Origin: Basidiobolus meristosporus CBS 931.73
Taxonomy: Eukaryota > Basidiobolomycota > Basidiobolomycetes > Basidiobolales > Basidiobolaceae
Direction: 5' to 3'
Length of the DNA: 64,000 nt
Assembly: GCA_002104905.1 (NCBI GenBank)
Contig: MCFE01000304.1
Span: 1 to 64,000, forward strand
Position numbers and translations under genes: made by a program. Every line of letters starts with the position of its first letter. The stretch's first letter is position 1. The notes under the pieces were generated by a model, which made no database searches, was not told the DNA's origin, and was given only the letters and a program-made list of their open reading frames with translations. Below, piece after piece: positions 55,049 through 64,000 of this stretch.

Positions 55049-58000
55049 AGTAGTAACTGAGTTTTCCTAGATTGGACATCTTGAACTCTTTAGATAGGCT
55101 GAATTTAGTTGCTTCCAATGTTTCTAGGTTATTTGCAGCTATAATAAGATCATCCACATATAGAGCTAATAGAGCTGAATATGCTCTTTCTAGCTTTTAG
55201 TATGTACTAATGTATGCATTACTCCTTTTGAAACTCAAAGATTCCAAATAAGAATATATATTGCAATTCCAGACTTTACATGATTGTTTGAGTTCATACA
55301 GTGATTTTTTTGGCTTGCAGACCAAATGAGGGCCATCTTGGTCAGCTAACTCACTAGATGGATCTTTATACACATCCCCATCAAGTTCTCCATTGAAATA
55401 TAGAGTTTTATTTCAATTTGATAAATGAAAGGTTATATTTGGCTGTAATAGCCAATTTTAATATGATGAAATTGAACTTGGCTACTGGTGCAAAGGTCTC
55501 AATATAGTCAGGTCCTTTTGTTTGAAGTATCACTTTGGCCACAAATCTTGCTTGGCATCTTTCAATTGTACCATCAGCCTTGCATTTTGTCTCAAAGACC
55601 CCTGTGCATCCTATTGATTTTTGGTTGATTGGTAACTTGGCTAAGTCCCAAGTCTGATTTTCCATTACAGCCCAATATTTGTTAGCCATTACAGATCTCC
55701 AAGACTTTGTCTGAGGGCAACGCAGGGCCTGTTTTACAGTCTGGGGCTCATCTATATGGACTGAATAGGCATACATTAAGTTTGTATCTTTAATGATGTA
55801 GTAATTTGGGCTATATATTATTGGGTTGGATCTCCAGGCATTGAATACTGGAACAATCACTACTAGGATATTCCTGGGCAGTGATTCAGGCTGAGCGATT
55901 GCTGTATAGTCCTCTGGAGTGAAAAAGCTTTCATAGCTTTGCCCTGATTCAATCCTGATAATTGGTGGATTTGTGATCAGATATTTGTCATCATCTGATG
56001 TCTTTTTGTGAACATTCTGCATTTTCATCCAACAACACATACCTGGGCTTGAGTAGCTTCTTTGCTTTGGTATTATAGAGCTTTTATGCTTTACTCTCAG
56101 TGCAGCAGCCCAACAATATGCATTTCTAACTTCTTGGCTCAAATTTTGACTGATTTCTGGGCACTCTCTTTGCATATGCTGTACACCCAAATATTTTTAG
56201 ATGTTCCACACTTAGTCTGAATCCACACCATGCTTCAAGTGGAGTAGAATCACAAGGTATTCTACTATAACTTTGGTTTTAAGGTATACAGCTGTGGCCA
56301 CTGACCCTGCCCAAAAACTATAGGAGCATTTTGATCACAGATCATAGATTTTTCTATATCGATTATTGATCTATTTGCATGTTCTGCTACTCCATTTTGC
56401 TATGGGGAGTATGGTACAGTGGTCCCTTGCATTATGCCATGAATTTTACAGAAGTGGATAAAGAGTTTTGAGGTACATTTTTACCATTGTCAGTGCATAT
56501 TTTCTTGATTTTTCAGCAGTTTCCCTCTCCACCATTACTTAAACTCCTGGAAGTTAGACAGAGCTTCTTTCTTTCTCTCCATGAAGTAGATCTGCATATA
56601 CCTTGCATAATAATTAGCAAAAGCGATTAAATATTTCATCCCATCTAGCAATATGTTTTGCATATCTCCACACAGATCTGAGTGAATTAGATCTAACTTT
56701 TTCTTAGCTTTGATTAACACAGTGCTCTTGAATGACTGTCAGGCTTGTTTCTTATATATACAGGCTTCACAATGCTCCAAACCAGCTGGGGGATCAGTTT
56801 TTACTCTGGAAATATACTGATTTTTGATCATTTTGTGCAAATAAGCAAGATTGATGTGTCCCAATCTCCTGTTCCAAAGCATTGTAGTTTCTACATTCAA
56901 GTTACTTATATTGACCTTCAGATATGAAGGAACAAGTTAAATTATACAGATTCTGATCTGGGATAACCAAAGTAATATGAGCAGCATTTTTATCAGTGAT
57001 CCTGCATGCAGAATTGTCAAAGCTGAAACTGAGTTCTTGTTCTCTGGCCATGTTGACAGGCAGCAGGTTCTTGGCTATTTCTGGCACACAGAGTACTTCT
57101 TCAAAGGTCAGTAAGTAGCTCTCTTCACTATTTCTAAGGTTTGCTTGGAAAGGCCCTTCTCCCACTGCATATAGTGTTCTATTGTTACCCATGGGAACCT
57201 GGATAATTGAATTTCTTAATATTTAGTAAAAAGATCCTTTTGGTGTATAAAGTGTTGGTGCTCCCAAGTCAATATTCCACACTTGAGAATTCTTGTTTGT
57301 GGTCATATTTAGTGCAGATATGAATAGTTTATCTTCACTTGTTGCAGCATATCCATATTCAGGCTTTTGCTGCTGACTGTATCACTTTTTCAAGCACCAG
57401 CCTGATGTGTGTCCTTTCCTTTTGCAGTAGTTGTAAAACAGGTTTCTATTGCCCCTAAAAGCTCTTAGGTATCTCCTTTGTTGGTTATAATTGCTGTTAC
57501 AGCATTTTCTTCACCCGTCTTATTGGTGCTTGATTTTCTTAATTCTTTATTCAGGAGCCATCTATATACATAATTCAAGGTTAAATCTTCAGTTCTGGAC
57601 TCTAGAGCTGATACAAGGCCCTGAAACCTGTCTGTCAGGTTATTCAGGATGGTCACTATCACATCCTCATCAGTAGTTGCTACTCCCTCAAATTCCATCT
57701 CAACTACCTGCAGGTTAATTCTGTTAACTAAATTTTCATTTCTTCTCCTGGCAGCATATTTGTAGTAAATAGTATTTGTCCAAGATATATTTTCAAGGCA
57801 GTTGAATATGACTGGTGGATGTCTTCTACTATCTTCCAGGCATACTTTACAGTTTTTGCACTTGAGCATTGGATTAGCAATTGGTCTTTGACATTACAGC
57901 AAATGCATTTGGAGGCACTCTGTTCTTTCTTCTGGTACTTTGTGTTGTAAGAGTTGTGGAGATTTTGGAAGTGATTTGGAGGACAAGTATACTTTGTGGT

Positions 58001-58492
58001 TTTTACTTATTGATATATTGAATGCAAGAGCAGTATTTATACTTTTACTTGGTCTTGGCATTAAAAACACATTAAATTGGCTTAGACAGGTCCCAAGAAC
58101 ATGTGTACAAAGTTTGGGGCTGTTTGGACAACTTTAAGAATTTTCATGTTCTGGGTACTTGGTATTTTGGTGAAATATTCTAAGTAAATCCCAACAAAGA
58201 ATTTGGTCAGTATCCTCAAGGATTTGAAGGTAATGATCTAAGTGACTAAGTTAGATGAATATTTTGGTGGAATTACAAATTTTTACAACACTTTAACGCT
58301 TCCTCTCCCATGCCTTCAGGTGGGCAATCTTATCCCAAGAAAATATCCCAAATGCCTCTTTCTTGTAGCAGCATTGTCATCTTCCCCTTCTAGACCCGGT
58401 AGTTAGATCCATCCAGCTTTTCAGCAGAGGGGAAAGTTCCAGTAATAGCAGCAGCAGCTATTGAAGAGAGTGACAGCCTGGGGCTCATAATC
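55049..58492 (-). mobile_element. Copia copy 6, antisense, 3'-truncated
   Basis: Minus-strand RT (from YYS..LSKEFKMSNLG, 55049 onwards), RT N-terminal part (55408-55900), integrase (56380-56720), protease region (56902-57192) and Gag (57465-57942, resuming 58291-58492). A solo LTR (57943-58290) splits Gag. RNase H and the 3' LTR are missing. More diverged from copy 1 than the other copies. Confidence 0.85.
57943..58290 (-). repeat. Solo copia LTR inside Gag of copy 6
   Basis: 348 bp, minus orientation, TGTTGTAA...TTACAACA on the plus strand. Flanked by CTTTG (left) and CTTTA (right), the 5-bp target duplication with one change; Gag of copy 6 continues on both sides. Confidence 0.85.
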
Positions 58493-59253
58493 TGTAGTCA
58501 GAATCTTGGAGATATTGGAAGTGATTGGCAGAGCTGGTAGATTATGTGGTTTTCACATAATGTTATATTGAATGTAAAAGTAGTATTTATACTTTTACAT
58601 GGTCTTGGCATAAGAAACACATCAGATTGGCTTAGACAGGTCCCAAGAACAAGTGTGCAAGGTTTGAGGCTGTTTGGACAACTTTGAGAATTTTGATGTT
58701 CTAGGTACCCAACATTTGGTAAAAATATGTTATGATCTGCCACTTGAATGTTTAAGTTAGCTCAGTTTTTAGTCAAATCAATTAGTTATATGTTTAGGTT
58801 ATCAGTATATTAGTATCATCTATCAAATCAGTTGCCTTAGTCAGAAAATGAATCAGCAGATCCTTATCATATAGAAATAGATATATCAGGTAGGATCTTA
58901 TTGGGTGATGATGATGCAATCAAACGAGTCATCAGCCACAGCCTACATTAGGAAATACTATTAGTCAGCAATTGATCTGGCAAAATGTATATAAGGTGCT
59001 ACTGGAATCTCAATAAAGATCAGTTCAAGTTTTAGTGAATACAATACTAGCTAAACTTCCTATTCCTCTACAACTCTTATACCAAGACTTGTAACAAGTA
59101 TTCCAAGTAAATCCCAGGTACTTGATATTTTGGTATAATATTCCAAGTAAATCCCAACAAGGATTTTGGTCAGTATTCTCCAGGATTTGGTGGTAATGAT
59201 CTAAGTGACCAAGTTGGGTGAATACTTAGGTGGAATAACCAATTTTTACAACA
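58493..59253 (-). repeat. 5' LTR of copia copy 6, split by another LTR
   Basis: Degenerate copia LTR, 58493-58727 and 59097-59253 (ending TTACAACA), next to the Gag start of copy 6. It contains a small internal duplication (ATTCCAAGTAAATCCC twice, near 59100 and 59142). Interrupted by the 369-bp LTR at 58728-59096. Confidence 0.75.
58728..59096 (+). mobile_element. Solo LTR, second family (369 bp), copy 1
   Basis: Begins TGTTATGATC and ends CTTGTAACA (inverted TGTTA/TAACA). Contains a TATA-like TGTATATAAGGTGC near 58986-58999 and AATAAAGATCAG downstream, as expected for promoter and polyadenylation signals in an LTR. The same 369-bp sequence is found in reverse at 60149-60517. Confidence 0.8.
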
Positions 59254-59310
59254 AAGATTAGGACTAGTCAGTATGAAAGTTTAATTGAGTGGGAGTGTTG
59301 TAAGAGTTTA
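59254..59310 (+). mobile_element. Scrap of a copia 3' end and LTR start
   Basis: Plus-strand end of Pol (TTAGGACTAGTCAGTATGAA), purine tract GAGTGGGAG and the first ~15 bases of an LTR, then a switch to Harbinger copy 2 sequence. Confidence 0.7.
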
Positions 59311-59879
59311 TAATGTAGCACAATGAGGCTGGCATGATTGATTGTACCAACTTGTAATGCTTGCACCACATGTGCAATTGGATACCACCATTGTGGTAGG
59401 TAAAATCAGGTATTTGGATAGGTTTCATTAATATAAATGTATATAAATGAGTAATATATTTACCATTTTGGTTACCATCACTCCAATTGGACAGTTTGTC
59501 AATAGTTGATTATTGTAAAGGTATTCTGAAACTGTTAGCCCCCCATTGGCCCATCAAGCAATACATAAGCTACCTGATTTGCCATCCAATATCCCATTTT
59601 GCCCATTGAGCAAGCAGATCCCTGATCTTATTGACTGGGTAAGGTGTCAATGCAAGCATGCAACCAATTGTGTAGGTACAAATCAGATCAAATAGCTGCA
59701 ATAGTGTTACAGATCATGTATATATATGCAGGATGTTTATTACAGGGGCCCTGTCTTGATTGTGAGACAACCTTAATATTACATACACCAAAAATTTAGT
59801 GATTCCTTACATGCAATGGCTCAAATTGAAATGCAAAATAATGCATTGTTTGGATCATGACAAATGGTAACAATTCAAT

Positions 59880-61509
59880 GCAATTGCATCATCTTCTGCT
59901 AGGCTTTTTTCTCACAGGGATCACTACCAGAGCATTTAGTAGTGATTCACTTTTCACACCCAAACTACTTCCTTGTTGACTATCATTGTGGCTACTTGTA
60001 TACTTGTAGTCAGTATCTTGCCTCCCAGTCAATGTTTGCAGTGCTGAAGCTTGGCCATGCTGATTGCTCCAGATGATATATCAGAACCAGCCTGAAGTGC
60101 CACATGCTGACATGTGCTTTACCTTACCAAAGGCTCCAGTGGTGGAGGTGTTACAAGTCTTGGTATAAGAGTTGTAGAGGAATAAGGAGTTTAGCTAGTA
60201 TTGTATTCACCAAAACCTGAACTGATTTTTATTGAGGTTCCCACCGCTCCTTATATACATTTTGCCAGATCAAGTGCTAACTAATTATATCCCCTAACGT
60301 AGATTATGGCTGATGACTCATTTGATTGCATCATCATCACTCAATAAGATCTTACTTAATACATTTATTCCTGTCTGATAAGGATCTGCATATTTATTTG
60401 CTGATTAATGCTACCGATTTGAAAGATAACACTGATATACTGATAGGCTAAACATATAACCAGTTGATTTGACTAAAAACTGATCAAACTTAAACATTGA
60501 AATGGTAGATCATAACAGAAGCACTTCATGTGGGTCATTGTCAGTCAGCTCACTGTAAGTGACTTGCGGATGGTCAGGTAAAATGGCATACTCTGGCACA
60601 ACTATATGTGCTGGCTTAGCCATTAGCTGCATTTGACATGATGTAGCATGTTGATGCAACTTGGTCTGCTCCAATGGACTCTTGGCTAAATAAGCAGCTT
60701 TGCAAGCTCTGGTAGCTTTGCTCTGAAGCATTTGCATTGATCTAATGTGTGTAGACACAACAAGGGGCACTCTTGTGAGGGGTGTTTGTATAGATTGGGC
60801 TGATGTGGGCAAGTACACTGGTGTTGCAGGGGAAGGTAAGGAGTCAAGCAAGGTGTGCTGGTGCAATCTGGGTGCAGTTGCTTGCAGTCAGTATTCTTCC
60901 TTGTGAAGCTCACCTTCTAATTCCCCAAGGTATTGACTCACCCTCTGTCTGATACTTTGGAACTGTTGCCTTGATGAGCCCTGTATATATTGCTCTTGAA
61001 AGCCACTTAGCTCTACTCATATATCACATAGCTCATTAGTCACATGAGGCAAAAGCTCATTCAATATCTCTTTGGTTCCCAAAGTTGAGGCACAGACAGA
61101 TGCATCCAGCCTGTACTATGCAAGTTGCAAGCAGAACTGTTTGCACATGGCTTCCTCATCAAATCTCTTCTCTCTGAGCTCTTTCTTGATTTCATTATTT
61201 ATAGTGTTGTATAGCTTCTTGGATATATCTGCTGACATCTTGATATAGAACTCAGACCACAGCTTTCTACCCAGATTCTTCCATCTCTGTCAACTCTCTG
61301 AGTTATCCAGTTCTATTAGATTAATGAGTAGTGCCCAAATGTCTGTATGAAGCCTCATCATAGCGTCTTGTTCCATGCTAGAGTCATTTGGCAAGAATTC
61401 AAATGGATCCAACATTGACTTTATTAGCCCAGACTGCACTTGCAAGCTGGGGGATGGGTTTTGTATTGGTTGTACTAAAGATGAGTTGAGACTTGGCATA
61501 GGAATCAAA
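59880..61509 (-). pseudogene. Harbinger accessory gene, copy 2, split by an LTR
   Basis: Minus-strand start about 61508 (MIPMPSLNSSLVQPIQNPS). TGA at the same codon as in copy 1 (SES*QRWKNLGRKLW), then several indels (for example near 61020 and 60890). The 369-bp LTR at 60149-60517 cuts the C-terminal part. Nonfunctional. Confidence 0.75.
60149..60517 (-). mobile_element. Solo LTR, second family (369 bp), copy 2
   Basis: Reverse copy of 58728-59096 with the same length (TGTTACAAG...ATCATAACA). It interrupts the accessory gene of Harbinger copy 2. Short imperfect flanking repeats GGAGG and AGAAG are compatible with a mutated target duplication. Confidence 0.8.
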
Positions 61510-61869
61510 GTGACAATTGAATACTAATACAGTAATATCTTGGCATCAACCTGGCCTTATATGAAATTTATATGAAAACTAAAGTGATTGTTGAACTTTC
61601 CATACATTATGCATGATGCATCTTGGATTGCATTAACACTGATCAGAACATATCAGTTGCAGATTTCCTATCTGATTATAGACCTGTGGGTATATCATCA
61701 ATGAAATCACCAAGTCATTGTTTAAGGATTATCTTGCAAAATGATGATGGAATTCATGGCAATTGATGCAAACTTAATCATAGTGCATGGAAAATTGGGT
61801 AAATTAAGCTAATTGTGCTGAATCAATTCATATCACCTCTACTTGATTCTATATCAGTTTTGATATAGC

Positions 61870-62625
61870 TTACTCTTCTGAGTGGCCTTCTCTCCTCTAT
61901 CCCATCACTAGCCCCTGATTTCCTGTTGACACATTAAAGGTGATCTATATCAAGTACTGTGGACCACCTACCCCAATCTACTGAAGGAGATCCCTTACTA
62001 AGCTTTTTTGCTATCACAAAAACTATTGCCCTACAGGTTTCACCTCCCCCATCCAAAGTAACAATAGTCCTAGAGCTTTCATTTCCAGCTGACAGCAATG
62101 GAGAACCACCTTGCAGTGGGTATGAATGACATAAAGCAAGCTTGCATTACTAGGTTCAGAAGCTCCAATATACTTCAATATCCCAAAGTGCTCAGCAATA
62201 GGTTCCATATCACAAGCATTTTGGATACCTCCAAGTCAGGAATAACAGACCTTCTTGAGGGCAGATGCAGCTTTATTGCAGCATATGCAAGGCACACTTT
62301 GTGAAGTTTCAAGCAATCTCAGATATTAAGGGTAACTTCATCTGGTTTACTGGGCCATTTGCTGAAAGTAAGCATCACAAAGCACTCCAGTTAGAGAATC
62401 ATCCAGAATTCAGTGGAGGGGAGAATTGCATGACATTAGCTTATATAGGAGAGGATTGTTAAAGATTAAGCTGCATTACAGCCATAGGAAGCCAAGGAGT
62501 AGTGTGACTAGCAGGAAGCAGAAGCTCTACAATCAGTTATTCAATCATTTCAGAGTGCAAATAGAGCATCCATATGGATATCTAAAGAGATTCAGCACAT
62601 TGGCCGGCAAATGCAGAGGAAAGTG
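61870..62625 (+). pseudogene. Harbinger transposase, copy 2, degenerate
   Basis: The region before 62090 has lost its frame. 62098-62304 encodes the ENHLAVGMNDIKQACITRF part, 62265-62462 the KAHFVKFQAISDIKGNFIWF part with GGENCMTLAYIGEDC and a TAA, and 62463-62625 the C-terminus ending EHPYGYLKRFSTLAGK. Indels break it at about 62250 and 62440. Confidence 0.75.
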
Positions 62626-62919
62626 ATATATAGGAAGAAACTACAGAACAGGTAAAATAGCTAAGATACTTATTACCACACTACTGATCCATACAAGAAG
62701 ACAACCCCTGAGAGAAATGCATTGGTAAGATTATGAAGAATTAATAAGGCAAGAAAAGCACTGTTCTGAGCAACATTATTAAGATTGAGTAAAAATACCA
62801 GTAATTGTATCCTACCACTAGCATTATGGTAGAAACTAGAGTGTCAGTTCAATCCGGCACTATAAGCAGGCTGGCACTATGTGGCACCTTTCAACAACAC
62901 AAGTCTATTACTTATATAG

Positions 62920-64000
62920 AATTTTAGTGATCATTGGCTTGCAATGGCTTGAATCACAAAACAAAAAAATGCATTGCTTGAATCATGACAAGTGATGATA
63001 ATCCATCACAATTGCATCAACTTCTCCTAGGTTATTTTCTCACAGAGATTACTACTTAAGCATTTGATAGTGATTCACTTTGCACATCTGAACTACTTTC
63101 TTGTTGACTATCATCTTGGCTGCTTGTGTACTTGAGGTCAGTATTTTGCCACCTAGTTGATGAGCGCAGTGCCAGAGCTTGGCTGAGCTGCAATGCTCTA
63201 GATATTGCTACAGAACCAGCCTGAGGTGCCATGTGCTGATGTGTACTTTTACTTGCCAAATTATAGACACTTGGGCCATACTGAAATCATTTGGCAAGAA
63301 CTCAAACAGCTCCAACATTGCCTTTTTGGGTTCCAGACTGCACTAGTGAGCTGGGGGATGGACTCTGTCAGGGTTATACTAAAGATGAGTTGAGACTTGG
63401 TATAGGGACCATAGCTACAGATTTGGATACCTGAACTGTAGTATACTGGCTTCAACCAGGTCTTATATGATATTTTCATTAGTACCACTGTGCCTGTTAA
63501 ATTTTCCATATATCATGCTTAATGCCTCTTGGATGGCATCAACAGAGGTCAGACCATATCAGTTGCAGATCTCCTATTTGATTATAGACTTGTGAGTAAA
63601 TCATCAATGGAATCAGCAAGTCATTGTTTGCAGATGATTTTTGCAACATAATGATGGGATACATGGCAATTGATGGGAATTTAATTATAACGCATGGAAA
63701 ATCAGATAAACTAAACTGATTGTACCTAATCAATTCAAATCACATCTACCCAAGTACCTACCAGTTCTAATATTACTTACTTATCAGAATGGTGTTTTCT
63801 CATCAATCCCATCACTACCACTGGAATCCCTTCTGATTTATTAGCGGAGATCTATGCCAAGTACTATGGACCATCTACCGCAATCTACACAAGAAGATCA
63901 CTTGTTAAGCTTCTCTGCTATTGCAAAAACTATTGCCCTACAGGTTTCATCCTACCATCCAGGGCAACAAAAGTCCTAGAAGCTTTCATTCCCAGCTACA
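62920..64000. mobile_element. PIF/Harbinger copy 3, internally deleted, runs off the window
   Basis: Same orientation as copy 2 and almost directly behind it. It contains the 3' tail of the accessory gene (63020-63255), then joins at about 63256-63265 straight to the accessory N-terminal region (PNDFSMAQVS), so roughly 0.75 kb is missing. The divergent promoter follows, then the transposase start from about 63775 (YLSEWCFLINPITTTGIPSD, LLCYCKNYCPTGF) with ATT where copy 1 has its ATG; it is open to the window edge. Confidence 0.75.

Larger units (their letters stand above)
59311..62906. mobile_element. PIF/Harbinger copy 2, inverted, left end missing
   Basis: Inverted relative to copy 1. The right end carries the terminal repeat (CAACACAAGTCT, with changes) and is followed by ATT, as in copy 1. 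The left end lacks the last ~140 bp and TIR. It holds the accessory gene (minus, 59880-61509, split by the 369-bp LTR) and the transposase (plus, about 61870-62625). Confidence 0.8.

Noticed and set aside
1-64000. Search for tRNA and rRNA genes
   Set aside because: By eye I found no cloverleaf with A and B boxes and no rRNA-like stretch; a tRNAscan run would be needed to exclude tRNAs.

Overview
The window reads as nuclear DNA of a filamentous fungus. Genes have many short introns (mostly 50-75 nt, GT...AG, with CTAAC/TTAAC-like branch points). They encode typical eukaryotic housekeeping proteins: Arp2/3 subunit ARPC1, Rab geranylgeranyltransferase alpha, mitoribosomal uS7m and mS41, an SCFD2-like Sec1 protein and an Mpv17/PMP22 protein. 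There is also a secreted guanyl-specific ribonuclease of the fungal N1/T1 family and a phytochelatin synthase. I cannot fix the phylum from sequence alone; the phytochelatin synthase and the composition would fit an early-diverging fungus, but that is inference.

Layout. 0.97-1.5 kb: a three-exon secreted RNase. 1.9-10.8 kb: five minus-strand copies of one AATase-like acyltransferase gene. Three are intact (A, B, C) and two are broken (D, E), created by a tandem duplication of about 3.79 kb, with older 3' relics at 7.1, 11.05 and 11.3-11.8 kb. 12.1-12.6 kb: a small gene with a repeated FVPS motif. 14.3-25.96 kb: a compact housekeeping block with uS7m(-), SCFD2-like(-, 14 exons), a tetraspan membrane protein(+), phytochelatin synthase(+), mS41(+), ARPC1(-), BET4(+) and Mpv17-like(+). 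26.5-27.1 kb: a probable gene relic. 28.6-29.65 kb: a basic, probably nuclear, coiled-coil protein. 29.65-32.2 kb: GC-rich DNA with simple repeats and no supportable gene.

From 32.29 kb to the right edge the window is a nested transposon graveyard, AT-rich and free of host genes. One Ty1/copia family (LTR about 349 bp, full element about 4.68 kb) dominates. Copy 1 (+, 32289-36973) is nearly complete. Copy 2 (+) is split by a complete antisense copy 3 (39104-47992). Copy 3 is itself split by a complete 3.4-kb PIF/Harbinger element (42512-45914; perfect 15-bp TIRs, ATT target duplication, transposase plus accessory gene) and by an 803-bp solo LTR of another family. Further truncated copia copies, a solo copia LTR, two copies of a second 369-bp LTR family, a Tnp2/Plavaka-like relic and two more damaged Harbinger copies fill 49.6-64 kb.

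The insertions can be ordered: copia copy 2, then copy 3, then Harbinger and the 803-bp LTR.

No operon-like system is expected here. The most informative points are the exon models rebuilt by hand (each totals a multiple of three), the acyltransferase birth-and-death cluster, the start codon that forms its own exon in BET4, the copia gag start 5 nt from the LTR, and copia LTR ends joined directly to internal copia sequence three times.
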